IMG/VR virus record: IMGVR_UViG_3300031957_002783
Coordinates: 1-23,706 of that record
Reading direction: 5' to 3' (one strand)
DNA from: a virus
Length of the DNA stretch: 23,706 nucleotides
This document shows positions 1 through 6,996 of the stretch, one piece after another; within the stretch, counting starts at the first letter, position 1, and each line of letters starts with the position of its first letter. Under the pieces are notes generated by a model that searched no databases, had not been told where the DNA came from, and was given only the letters and a program-made list of their open reading frames with translations. The translations under genes were made by a program, and so were the position numbers.

Positions 1-1184
1 TTGAGGGCTGCTTCGGCCTTGTCCCAAGCGTCCGCGAAATCCTTGATTTTCTCGGCTCTGTCTTCGGCATTTTTTCCTTGCGCCAAAAGAACCGCTGCCA
101 CCGGGAATCCGATTGCCGCGACGGTTCCCAACAATGGCGCGACGGTTCCGAGAACACCGCCAAGGGCACCAAATCCACCAAAAACCTGCGGCAACTGTTG
201 CGCCATCACCCGCATCGGATCAGTGCCCAATTGCAACTGAACTGCCATGTCACCGATTTGGTTCGATGTGTTCTGAATCACGAAACGACCAGCGCCCGAC
301 ACCTTGAAGAACCCTGTCGCCTGCGCAGCAGCAGCAGTCGCCGCCGACGCGGCACCCAAATGCGCAGCCTTGGCTTGCGCCAGAACCGCATTCGCATCGC
401 TCTGACTGACCGCCCCCATGCGCACCGCGGCTTCCACCCGCCGAACCGCGGCCTCATAGCGGCGTTGCGCCGCATAGGCCGGATCGACCGACGCTTTCAG
501 CTGCTGGAATGCTTGCGCCTCCTTATGAATCTCCTTCTCAAAAATCGCAGCAGAGTCCCTCGCGGACTTTGCCCCCTGCTCCCCCAAGACCTGCTGCCTT
601 GCGCGCGCCAACATATCATTCGCGCGCTCTTGCGTCGTAATTCCGCTGCGCACCGCCCGTTCTGTCTGCTCAGTAATCTCCTTGAACCTGCGCTGCGCCG
701 CATAGGCCGGATCCAGCGATGCCTGCAAATCATCATAACTCGCAGCCTCCTTTTGTAGCGCCGCCTCCATTGCTCTCGCTGACTCTTCAGCGGATTTCTT
801 CGCGGCAGCCTCACCAAGAATCAAATCTCGCGCCTGTGCAATAACCCGGTTCGCCTCCTCCTTGGTCGTTATCCCTCGCAAAACCGCGCTTTGAACCTGA
901 TCCAAGACGGCTCGATACCGCTGCTGCGCCGCAATTGCAGGGTCAAGAGAACCGCGCAACTTTTCGAATGCGCTGGTTTCCTTCTGGATGGCCCGTTCGA
1001 ATACCTGCGCCGATGCCGCCGCCGATTTCGTCAATGCCTGACTGGATCGACCGTTTGCCTCATTGAACTTGCGCTCGATGCTCTGGGCGCGCTTCACCGC
1101 TGCGGCTTCGGCCTTGGCCAGCTGCTTTTCGAACTTGGAAAGCGGTATCTGAAGCGGGACTGATAGGCCCGGCGTGTCACTCAT
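1..1184 (-). CDS. Phage tail tape-measure protein, N-terminal part (cut by window edge)
   Basis: The minus-strand frame is open from an ATG at 1184 to the window edge, giving about 394 residues without a stop. Tape-measure proteins set tail length and are ejected with the DNA. Residues 1-80 are charged and helical. Three tandem 76-77-residue units follow, each with an S-(L/V)-D-P-(A)-x-A-A-Q-(R/Q)-R-(Y/F) core; the Asp-Pro codons lie at 939-944, 708-713 and 480-485. After them comes a conserved stretch with QIGDMAVQLQLGTDPMRVMAQQ, in several shorter pieces recognisable as the tape-measure type in which a Q-x-GD segment precedes a hydrophobic Gly/Ala-rich region (here about residues 300-350). 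The gene follows the tail chaperone after a 2-base gap (TGA-TC-ATG), the usual position. Family assignment is by motif and synteny; the C-terminus is not visible. Confidence 0.85.
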   Translation of the reverse strand, partial: MSDTPGLSVPLQIPLSKFEKQLAKAEAAAVKRAQSIERKFNEANGRSSQALTKSAAASAQVFERAIQKETSAFEKLRGSLDPAIAAQQRYRAVLDQVQSAVLRGITTKEEANRVIAQARDLILGEAAAKKSAEESARAMEAALQKEAASYDDLQASLDPAYAAQRRFKEITEQTERAVRSGITTQERANDMLARARQQVLGEQGAKSARDSAAIFEKEIHKEAQAFQQLKASVDPAYAAQRRYEAAVRRVEAAVRMGAVSQSDANAVLAQAKAAHLGAASAATAAAAQATGFFKVSGAGRFVIQNTSNQIGDMAVQLQLGTDPMRVMAQQLPQVFGGFGALGGVLGTVAPLLGTVAAIGFPVAAVLLAQGKNAEDRAEKIKDFADAWDKAEAAL

Positions 1185-1186
1185 GA

Positions 1187-1345
1187 TCAAAAGCCCTCAA
1201 TACCCAATTCGCGCAGGTCTTCATCTGTGAAGTCATCCGCGTCGACGCGATCCTTTTTCGCCCCATGCGCCGCATTCCATCCGTCGCGGCAGGCCATGAA
1301 TTCCCAAAGGCTCATTTTGTTGATGTCTGAAGGGGTGAAGCCCAT
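1187..1345 (-). CDS. Tail assembly chaperone, distal frame (likely reached by -1 frameshift)
   Basis: A 52-codon frame beginning MGFTPSDINKMSLWEFMACR, with the MslWEFmA core typical of short phage tail assembly chaperones that follow a GTA-gp10-type protein. It starts on an ATG that overlaps the stop of the preceding frame (TGATG). However, the same frame is open further upstream to 1423. It encodes LWQFSKLYGAGAVMGF just before the ATG, which completes the family domain but has no start codon of its own. I infer that the main product is a fusion to the upstream frame by -1 slippage, as for lambda G and GT. Stand-alone initiation at the ATG is the alternative. The tape-measure gene follows immediately. 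Confidence 0.75.
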   Translation of the reverse strand: MGFTPSDINKMSLWEFMACRDGWNAAHGAKKDRVDADDFTDEDLRELGIEGF

Positions 1346-1731
1346 CACGGCCCCGGCTCCGTAGAGTTTGGAGAACTGCCAGAGTCCGCTACCGGCTTCA
1401 CCCCCGCGCCCTCCCCCACCGGGTCATCAGCCTCACCGATCAGCGCAGCGGCCAGAACCTGATAGGCAGGCAGCTTCAGCGCGAACGCAGGGTGTTGATC
1501 GAACGCCCGGCGCACCATCGGCCCGGCCTCTTTGGCATCCATACCCGCGCCGATCAAACCAAGGCGCAGAACCTCAAAGATGTCATCGACCATCCACGAC
1601 CCGACCTTCAGCCGCGTCAGGATCAGTTCAGGCCCGGCATCGCAGTTCTTCTGCAGCGCCCGCAGTTCACCGATGTTCAGAGCGAAATCATGTTCGCCCT
1701 GAACCCAGTTGATGGTCACCTTGTTGTGCAT
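1345..1731 (-). CDS. Tail tube-associated chaperone, GTA-gp10-like
   Basis: A 128-residue protein beginning MHNKVTINWVQGEHDFALNI. The order (GEHDFALNIGELRALQK, then a helical middle with LKVGSWMVDDIFEVLRLGLIG split over residues 40-62) is that of the gp10 family of Rhodobacter gene transfer agents, classed with phage tail assembly chaperones. In siphophages such proteins hold the tape measure and help polymerise the tube; they are not in the virion. The last ~25 residues are Gly/Pro/Ser-rich and look unfolded. This is exactly where the -1 frame carries conserved coding, so the 128-aa form is probably the unshifted product. Start and stop overlap both neighbours by one base (TGATG), indicating coupled translation. 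Confidence 0.8.
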   Translation of the reverse strand: MHNKVTINWVQGEHDFALNIGELRALQKNCDAGPELILTRLKVGSWMVDDIFEVLRLGLIGAGMDAKEAGPMVRRAFDQHPAFALKLPAYQVLAAALIGEADDPVGEGAGVKPVADSGSSPNSTEPGP

Positions 1732-2183
1732 CAGGCTTTCGCCGTCCGCGTCGGGGTGCCGTCGAATTCAAGTTCGATGGATGCGGTCACGCGACCACGG
1801 CCATCAGACCGTTCATTCGAAATGTCCGAAACCAGCATGCGACCGACTTCATATTCCGTTTCGCCAACCGCTGCCTTCAGGTTGCCCAGACGGGCGGGGA
1901 TGGACGCGCCGGAATAGAACCAGTCCAGCAGCTTGCCGCCCGACTGCTGCGCCCAGACACCCGTGGCCGACACGGTCACTTCCAGCGACCGGACATCGCG
2001 CTCGACCTCATTGGGCAGGCTTTCGTCATCGCAGTCGGGCACTTCGGTGGTGTCGATGTTCGCGGTGCGCTTGATGGTGACGCCCTTCATCCCACAGATC
2101 CGCGTATAGACCGGTGTGGCATTGTCATCAAAGTCCACTTCAAGGACCATTTCTTCATACTTTTCAGTCACAGCTTTCGCCAT
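1731..2183 (-). CDS. Major tail tube protein (GTA-gp9 type)
   Basis: A 150-residue protein beginning MAKAVTEKYEEMVLEVDFDD. It reads as a tail tube protein: beta-rich, with a conserved KRTANIDTTEVPDCDDE segment at about residues 38-52, the central SLEVTVSATGVWAQQSGGKL region, and a terminal SIELEFDGTPT strand. It polymerises into the hollow tail tube around the tape measure. The start at 2183 has a good Shine-Dalgarno (GAGGTGA at 2188-2194). A strong terminator-like hairpin lies only 14 bases upstream, leaving no room for a promoter, so expression depends on read-through or on RNA processing. Its length matches the family and its position between the neck genes and the chaperone is standard. 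Confidence 0.9.
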   Translation of the reverse strand: MAKAVTEKYEEMVLEVDFDDNATPVYTRICGMKGVTIKRTANIDTTEVPDCDDESLPNEVERDVRSLEVTVSATGVWAQQSGGKLLDWFYSGASIPARLGNLKAAVGETEYEVGRMLVSDISNERSDGRGRVTASIELEFDGTPTRTAKA

Positions 2184-2196
2184 GTCATCACCTCAT

Positions 2197-2220
2197 AAAA
2201 AAGCCGCCTCAAAGGGCGGC
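2197..2220 (-). terminator. Terminator-like hairpin before the tail tube gene
   Basis: Read on the minus strand, GCCGCC at 2220-2215 pairs with GGCGGC at 2208-2203 around a 6-base loop, followed by six T residues (2202-2197). This is a textbook intrinsic terminator shape. It lies between the 66-aa gene and the tail tube gene, 14 bases before the tube start codon and just upstream of its ribosome binding site. Confidence 0.75.
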
Positions 2221-2251
2221 GATGGTTGCAGGTTTTGGGCCGATCAGCCGA

Positions 2252-2452
2252 TCAATTCACGCCCGCTTCTTGGCCCTGTTTGGCCGTTTTCGCCTTGCGC
2301 GGCGAAACCCGTGTGGCGACGCCCGCCGCCACACCCGCCGCAATGACTTCTTCGGGCAGGGTCTGCGGCTCTTCCGATGCCTTGATTCCCCAACCCACAT
2401 TCCGCTTGCGGCTCGAATAGTTGAAGTCCTGATGAAAGACGGCTTTGGCCAT
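2252..2452 (-). CDS. Small hypothetical protein between tail terminator and tail tube
   Basis: A 66-residue protein, MAKAVFHQDFNYSSRKRNVG at the start, followed by WGIKASEEPQTLPEEVI and a basic Ala/Lys tail. The start at 2452 follows the upstream stop by one base (TGACATG) with GGAA as ribosome binding site. The FNYSSRKRNVGWGI-type core resembles short proteins seen at this place in other alphaproteobacterial prophages, but I cannot name a function. Its expression level would be limited by the terminator-like hairpin that directly follows it. It could be a minor virion component or a morphogenesis factor. Confidence 0.7.
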   Translation of the reverse strand: MAKAVFHQDFNYSSRKRNVGWGIKASEEPQTLPEEVIAAGVAAGVATRVSPRKAKTAKQGQEAGVN

Positions 2453-2453
2453 G

Positions 2454-2891
2454 TCATTCCCTTTCCTCGATGTGCGCGGTGAACTGCATGACGCCATGGG
2501 TGACGGCTTCATCCGGGTCCGGCAAAATGCGCTGCAGCACCAGATCCGTGGTCAGATGCCCATGCGTGGGCAGATCCAGTTCCACATCCTTCAATGCATC
2601 ACGCACCGCCCGGCAAATCTGCTTGCAATGCAGCCGCCCCACCTTGCGCGACCAGATATCCAACTGGACGGTGATTTCATCCAAGGCGATGCAGTCATAG
2701 TCATCTGGCACGGTCGATTCCGGGCCAAATGACACATAGCCATCCGCCGCGCCATAGGGCGCGCCAGTAGCCTTCTGCGCATCACTCAAACGGGTGTCGT
2801 CATACACATCATGCACCAGCGCCATGACGCCCGCCGAAGCCTTCAGCGCATCATAGATCGCTTTCTGCAGTTCGATTTCCGGTTCAGCCAT
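2454..2891 (-). CDS. Tail terminator / tail completion protein (DUF3168, GTA-gp8 type)
   Basis: A 145-residue protein starting MAEPEIELQKAIYDALKASA. This opening, followed by VYD, a GYVSFGPEST strand and then EITVQLDIWSRKVGRLHCKQ, is diagnostic of the DUF3168 tail completion family. In siphophages this protein caps the finished tail tube and forms the joint to the head. The length is normal. The gene starts one base after the neck gene stop (TGACATG) and is followed one base later by the 66-aa gene, so translation is coupled. Confidence 0.88.
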   Translation of the reverse strand: MAEPEIELQKAIYDALKASAGVMALVHDVYDDTRLSDAQKATGAPYGAADGYVSFGPESTVPDDYDCIALDEITVQLDIWSRKVGRLHCKQICRAVRDALKDVELDLPTHGHLTTDLVLQRILPDPDEAVTHGVMQFTAHIEERE

Positions 2892-2892
2892 G

Positions 2893-3300
2893 TCAGAGCG
2901 ACCTTATTGCCTTGTTGATCTCGCGGGTGATCCGCGACTTGATACGCGACCGCATTGCCCGATAGGCGGGCCAGAAGAACGGATGCGCCGGGGCTTTGGA
3001 TGTGCCAAATTCGACCCACCGCGCATAGAAGGCCAGTTCGCTGCCCGCATAGACCACAATCCGCATGGACGGGTCTTCTGCAGGCGCAATGTCATCCAGC
3101 GCGATCGATCCTTTTGGCGGCTCACCCCATGTCCAGCCAATGCTGGCCAGCAAAAAACCATCTTGGACCGGCGCAAGCGAACGGATCATGTCGACCAGTT
3201 CCTGCGCCCCTTTTTCCAGCGCATCGCGCGCAGCGGTCCGCACCGCGTCAGGCACGGTCCGATACATGAAGCGACGGAATTCCGCCACACCATCAACCAT
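2893..3300 (-). CDS. HK97-gp10-family neck / tail-joining protein
   Basis: A 135-residue protein. A helical N-terminus (about residues 15-45, ending ELVDMIRSLAPVQDG) leads to a domain with GFLLASIGWTWG and then ARWVEFGTSKAPAHPFFWPA near residues 92-111. The R-x-x-EFGTs-xxpAhPFfwPA pattern is the signature of the HK97 gp10 family, which sits at the head-tail junction. The gene overlaps the upstream closure gene by 8 bases. Length and order (connector, closure, gp10-like, DUF3168, tube) agree with HK97-like phages and gene transfer agents. Confidence 0.88.
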   Translation of the reverse strand: MVDGVAEFRRFMYRTVPDAVRTAARDALEKGAQELVDMIRSLAPVQDGFLLASIGWTWGEPPKGSIALDDIAPAEDPSMRIVVYAGSELAFYARWVEFGTSKAPAHPFFWPAYRAMRSRIKSRITREINKAIRSL

Positions 3301-3643
3301 TCACCCGCCCACTCTCGACAAGCATCTCCAAAAACTGCCGGTCATCCGTCAGGCGCGGCGGTTCCTTGACGTTCCAGACCACGCCACCAGTGACGGCAAT
3401 CCAATCGGCATTCACCGCCTCTGCCGCCGCTGTCGCGCGAACGGTCAGAATAGCCGGTTGCCGATCTGACAGGCGCGCTTCCACGACACCTTCACCGCCC
3501 TTCATGGGCTTCACCCGCGCCCATTCCCGGAACACTTCGGCAAAGTCGCCAGCGACCTTGTTGCCGTGCCCGTCATCGACCTCGCCACGGCGCTGAAAGC
3601 TGACAACGCGGTCCAGATCGGTGACGCGTATTCCACGCTTCAT
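3293..3643 (-). CDS. Head closure protein / head-tail adaptor (SPP1 gp16 / HK97 gp9 type)
   Basis: A 116-residue protein starting MKRGIRVTDLDRVVSFQRRG. The opening, with L-D-R-x-V-x-F-x-R, followed by DDGHGNKV, EVFREWARVKP, and a C-terminal WNVKEPPRL strand, is the classic head-tail adaptor layout (V-D-D-G-x-G-N then W-A-x-V). The ring closes the portal vertex after packaging. The start at 3643 overlaps the upstream stop as ATGA, showing translational coupling. Length is typical. Confidence 0.88.
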   Translation of the reverse strand: MKRGIRVTDLDRVVSFQRRGEVDDGHGNKVAGDFAEVFREWARVKPMKGGEGVVEARLSDRQPAILTVRATAAAEAVNADWIAVTGGVVWNVKEPPRLTDDRQFLEMLVESGRVNG

Positions 3644-4230
3644 GCCGCGAACCTCCGGTAGCGCATCGTCAGACGGTCAACACAGCGGGCAACCTCTTCG
3701 CTGACACCATCGGTCGCATCCGCGCCCCGGTTGTGAAAGTAAAAGCCGACCATCTGCTTTGCCGCCTCGACAATGTCATCCGGCACCGATGCGACATCGG
3801 CAAACCCCGCCGTGAAGCGCAGGTCGACCGCATCCGGCCTGTCGATCAGGCTTGGCCACGCCTTGCCCGGCAACAGCGTCACGACCGCGTCACGCCCACG
3901 CCGGGTCAACAAATAGTCGGTGGCAGGCACAACACCGGGCGCTCCATCCGGCGCGGTGTAGCGGATTTCTGTCACGGCAGTGACCCGCGCGAACGGCAGA
4001 CGCAGCACCGATGGCACAAAGCCTGCGGCCTTCGATGACCATTGCTGCGCGACCAGCGGAAAACCCAAGCCGCCAAAGCCATCCGCATCGACATCCAGAT
4101 GAATGGACGCCGCCGAAATCGCCGCCTGAACTTCCGCGTCGGTTTCATCGCTCAGAATGCGCAGATGCGCCTTGGCGGCAGCAAGGTCGATCAGATCGAC
4201 ACCGCCACCTGAAATCCGCTCCAACCACAT
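3640..4230 (-). CDS. Head-tail connector protein (gp6-like)
   Basis: A 196-residue protein. The N-terminus DLAAAKAHLRILSDETDAEV (about residues 16-35) is the connector signature L-x-x-aKxHLr-(v/i)-x-x-d-x-t-D, followed by a helical AAISAAS segment. A beta region follows (LPFARVTAVTEIRYTAPDG), then D-D-I-x-x-A-x-x-Q near residue 153 and a final helix. These proteins form a ring below the portal. It closely resembles gp6 of the Rhodobacter gene transfer agent in architecture. It follows the unrecognised gene by 10 bases and overlaps the closure gene by four. Confidence 0.87.
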   Translation of the reverse strand: MWLERISGGGVDLIDLAAAKAHLRILSDETDAEVQAAISAASIHLDVDADGFGGLGFPLVAQQWSSKAAGFVPSVLRLPFARVTAVTEIRYTAPDGAPGVVPATDYLLTRRGRDAVVTLLPGKAWPSLIDRPDAVDLRFTAGFADVASVPDDIVEAAKQMVGFYFHNRGADATDGVSEEVARCVDRLTMRYRRFAA

Positions 4231-4240
4231 GGCTTGGGCC

Positions 4241-4867
4241 TCAGTTCAGCTTCAGCTGCGGCTCTTCCGAACCTCCGCCGTCAGCATCAGTCTGTTCCGG
4301 GAACATGTCGATCAGCGCCATGACCTCACCCAGAAGCGCGACAGCTTCGTCAGCAAGGACATCGCCGCTTTCCGGGTCAGGCTGAATAAGGTCGCGCAGC
4401 TTTTCAGCCTGCGCCTTTGCTGCGGCCACTTCAAGCAACAGTGCATCGCACTGCATCTGCGATTCTACCAACGACAGGCGCGCGGCATCACGTTCGGTCA
4501 CAGCTTCGCGCAAGGCGTTTTCACGGGCCTTCAACACAGCACCGACCTGCGGGTCATCTTCGGTCGGCTCACAATAGCCCGCCGCCTTCCACGCCTCATA
4601 GACGTGCGGCGCAAGCCATGTCGTGTCATGGGGCTTCAGGCTATAGCGCCCACCCTCGACCGCCGTCTTCATTTTGGCGAACACGCCTTCCGCACAGATC
4701 CCGGCCTTGGCCAGCCCGTCGAATTCTTTTTTTTCCAGTTCCAGACGCTGGCCTGCGGTGAATGTCACCGCGTCATCGCCGTCGCCCTCGACATGATCGC
4801 GCAGCGCAAAAGCCACGATCATCTTGCCCGCATCCGCTGCGGATGCCGCTTTTTTCTTTGCCGCCAT
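4241..4867 (-). CDS. Unrecognised protein downstream of the capsid gene
   Basis: A 208-residue protein, taking the ATG at 4867 (MAAKKKAASAADAGKMIVAF). I do not recognise the family. The N-terminus is basic; residues 20-70 suggest a beta-rich fold (IVAFALRDHVEGD, FTAGQRLELEKKEFDGLAKAG), reminiscent of short head-fibre or packaging-accessory modules. The middle has W, and residues 105-170 are strongly helical and charged (ARENALREAVTERDAARLS) with probable coiled coil. The tail is acidic. It lies between capsid and connector, so a decoration, head or assembly role is likely, but that is inference from position only. A 10-bp hairpin separates it from the capsid gene. Confidence 0.7.
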   Translation of the reverse strand: MAAKKKAASAADAGKMIVAFALRDHVEGDGDDAVTFTAGQRLELEKKEFDGLAKAGICAEGVFAKMKTAVEGGRYSLKPHDTTWLAPHVYEAWKAAGYCEPTEDDPQVGAVLKARENALREAVTERDAARLSLVESQMQCDALLLEVAAAKAQAEKLRDLIQPDPESGDVLADEAVALLGEVMALIDMFPEQTDADGGGSEEPQLKLN

Positions 4868-4894
4868 GATCAGCGCCCTTTCTGTCAAATGATG

Positions 4895-4922
4895 ATCGCC
4901 GCCCGATCACGCGGGCGGCGAT
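4895..4922 (-). terminator. 10-bp hairpin after the capsid gene
   Basis: ATCGCCGCCC (4895-4904) and GGGCGGCGAT (4913-4922) form a perfect 10-bp stem with an 8-base loop, 19 bases after the capsid stop. No T tract follows on the minus strand, so it may be a partial terminator or a 3' end that protects the capsid mRNA from decay, rather than a full stop. Confidence 0.5.
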
Positions 4923-4940
4923 GTTTCAGGTTTGCGCCGA

Positions 4941-6185
4941 TCAGGCTGCAGCGTGGCGCATCTTCTTGATGGCCGCGCTGTTGGCGGCGATGGTCTTTCC
5001 ATCGGTGCGCAGCATCGCAAGGAAGCCGACCTGACCCTTCTTGGTGTAGGCCGAGTCCGTGAACCGGAACAGCGTGATGTCCATCACGTCGCGGATCAGG
5101 TATTTCGACATATCACCGAACAGAACCGAGTCTGCGCCAGCCGCCGGAACAGCCATGTCCTGATTGGGCGTGTAGCCGTAACCCAAGATTTCCGCAGGTG
5201 CCTGACCGCTGACACCCGGCATCCAGATCGGACGGCCCTCGCCATCCTTCATCTTCTTGGCCACTTTCAGCGCGGTGTCGTGCATCATCCAGCTGGCATC
5301 GCGGCGATAGACCGGGTCGACGGAATGTTCCAGTTCGATAAAGTCATCGCTGGTGAAGCTGTCAACCAGACCTGCGGCGGTGGTGTGGCCCAGACCAGCA
5401 CCATTCACGATGCCAGTGGGCTTGCCGGACCCGTCGCCCACGGTGTAGGCCGCATTCGTCAGACGTGCCAGACGCGAAGCCAGCAGACCGTTCAGCATGC
5501 CTTCCATGTTGCCGATGCCAGCATCCTGCAGCAAGGCAAACGGAATGGCCACGACCTTAGAACTGGCCAGATGTGCGCCGATAGACGTGGTGCCGAAGGT
5601 GACGTCACCTTCGGTGGCCGAAGCGTTTTCGGCAAGCCATTCGCCGGTCACCGCGGTTTCATCGACGGTCGGCCACTGGATGGTTTCACCGCTTTGCGTC
5701 GACTGGACCTGCGCAACAGCGCGCACACCGCCATAGTCGGCCATCGCTTCCAGAAGCACACCACTGAAGGTAGTCGGCACCAGATAGCCGCCTTCGCTAT
5801 CAACGCCGGTCGACTGCGCGTTTTGCACCTGACGGCTGTATTCGGTCAGCACGTTTTCCGGCAGACGATTGACCGCAGCTTCGCCGCCGCGGACATAGGC
5901 ATCGAACACCAGCGAACGCACTTCATCGCCGGGGCGCTCCTGACGCTGGCGACCGCCGTTCTGCGCCGCAGGGGTGTCCGGATCATCGGCATCCGACTGC
6001 AGACGGGCTTCCAAATCCAGCTGCTGCTGTTCGCGTTTGATCTTGCCGTCGATCTTGTCGATTTCGGCATAGATTTCATCGACGCGATCCGCATCGTATT
6101 CGTCGGTGTTCTTGTCCAGAATGTTGCGCGCCTCTTTCGCCAGCGCGTCACGCTGCTCACGCAGCTGCTTGATAGTCTTGGGCAT
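4941..6185 (-). CDS. Major capsid protein, HK97 fold
   Basis: A 414-residue protein, starting at the ATG at 6185 (MPKTIKQLREQRDALAKEAR), which has GGAGG at 6193-6197 at ideal spacing. A TTG six bases further up is less likely. The first ~100 residues are a charged helical delta/scaffolding domain, expected to be removed by the protease encoded just upstream. The mature shell domain begins near residue 120 with STGVDSEGGYLVPTTFSGVL, the hallmark of this family (G-G-x-l-v-P). Conserved features follow: WLAENAS, FALLQDA, GDGSGKPTGI and the terminal TLFRFTDSAY region. Length is normal. It is the most abundant virion protein, which fits its strong ribosome binding site. Confidence 0.96.
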   Translation of the reverse strand: MPKTIKQLREQRDALAKEARNILDKNTDEYDADRVDEIYAEIDKIDGKIKREQQQLDLEARLQSDADDPDTPAAQNGGRQRQERPGDEVRSLVFDAYVRGGEAAVNRLPENVLTEYSRQVQNAQSTGVDSEGGYLVPTTFSGVLLEAMADYGGVRAVAQVQSTQSGETIQWPTVDETAVTGEWLAENASATEGDVTFGTTSIGAHLASSKVVAIPFALLQDAGIGNMEGMLNGLLASRLARLTNAAYTVGDGSGKPTGIVNGAGLGHTTAAGLVDSFTSDDFIELEHSVDPVYRRDASWMMHDTALKVAKKMKDGEGRPIWMPGVSGQAPAEILGYGYTPNQDMAVPAAGADSVLFGDMSKYLIRDVMDITLFRFTDSAYTKKGQVGFLAMLRTDGKTIAANSAAIKKMRHAAA

Positions 6186-6198
6186 CCCCAATCCTCCA

Positions 6199-6223
6199 TA
6201 AAAAAAACCCGGCCAAGCCGGGT
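6199..6223 (-). terminator. Strong intrinsic terminator shape before the capsid gene
   Basis: On the minus strand ACCCGGC (6223-6217) and GCCGGGT (6213-6207) form a 7-bp GC stem with a 3-base loop, followed by an uninterrupted T tract at 6207-6200. The capsid Shine-Dalgarno starts two bases after the T tract. It lies between the protease gene and the capsid gene. Confidence 0.82.
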
Positions 6224-6252
6224 CGGTTTCAGTCTATGCGGACGCACCGCAA

Positions 6253-6996
6253 TTAGGGCGCAACCCGCTCGAAGTATTCCAGCTTGCGCATCTGGGCAGC
6301 GCGATGCGCCGCCGCAGTCTCTTCCGGGTTCGCCTTCGCTTTCATGTGAAAGCGCTTTTTCAGCGCGTCCGGGGTGTTCTCGAAAATGGCCAGATCAAAG
6401 CGGTTTTCCGCACCGCCGTTTTTCTCATAGACACGGTCGACCAGCCCCATCGCCAGCGCCTCTTCGGCCTCCAACCACGTTTCATCATCCATCAACTGAC
6501 GGAATTCATCGGCACCCTTGCCGGATTTCGACGCATAGTCAGCGCGGATCGTTCCGTCGATTTTTTCCAACATGCCCGCCGATTGGGCGTGATCGCGGGT
6601 GTCGCCAAGCGTGATCATCCACGCATTGTGGATCATCACGAATGCGCCCTTTGCGATCTCGATTTCGTCACCGGCCAGCATCAGATAGGACGCCGCCGAC
6701 GCGGCCAGCCCATCGACATGAACAATCACCCGCGCCGAATGCTGTTCCAGCGCCGTCTTCATAGCGCGGGCCATAAATACATCGCCGCCGGGGCTGTCGA
6801 TGCGCAGATGAATGGTTTCCGCGTCGATCTGCTTGACCTCGCGGACAAACTCTTCGGCAGTGATGCCCCAATAGCCGATTTGGTCATAAACCAGCACTTC
6901 GACTTCACCTTCGCCTTCCATGGCGCGCACCTGAAGGGCAGCAGGCTTGCCATCCTTCGGGCGCAACGCGCGGGCCAGAATCTCTTTGAACTTCAT
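6253..6996 (-). CDS. ClpP-like (S14 family) prohead protease
   Basis: A 247-residue protein. The ClpP fold signatures are clear: IHLRIDSPGGDVF (about 62-74), the nucleophile in GLAASAASYL with Ser100, FVMIHNAW with His123, and the DDETWLEAEEALAMGLVD segment with the likely catalytic Asp171. Phage proteins of this type cleave the capsid delta domain during maturation; position between portal and capsid supports that. The start overlaps the portal stop as ATGA. The C-terminal ~50 residues are basic and Ala/Glu-rich and may act as scaffold. Confidence 0.94.
   Translation of the reverse strand: MKFKEILARALRPKDGKPAALQVRAMEGEGEVEVLVYDQIGYWGITAEEFVREVKQIDAETIHLRIDSPGGDVFMARAMKTALEQHSARVIVHVDGLAASAASYLMLAGDEIEIAKGAFVMIHNAWMITLGDTRDHAQSAGMLEKIDGTIRADYASKSGKGADEFRQLMDDETWLEAEEALAMGLVDRVYEKNGGAENRFDLAIFENTPDALKKRFHMKAKANPEETAAAHRAAQMRKLEYFERVAP

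Noticed and set aside
4932-6614. Long plus-strand open frame of about 560 codons
   Set aside because: It lies antisense to the capsid and protease genes, which have clear family motifs and ribosome binding sites. Its translation is rich in His, Arg and Gln with no recognisable domain. Such shadows are common in high-GC DNA.
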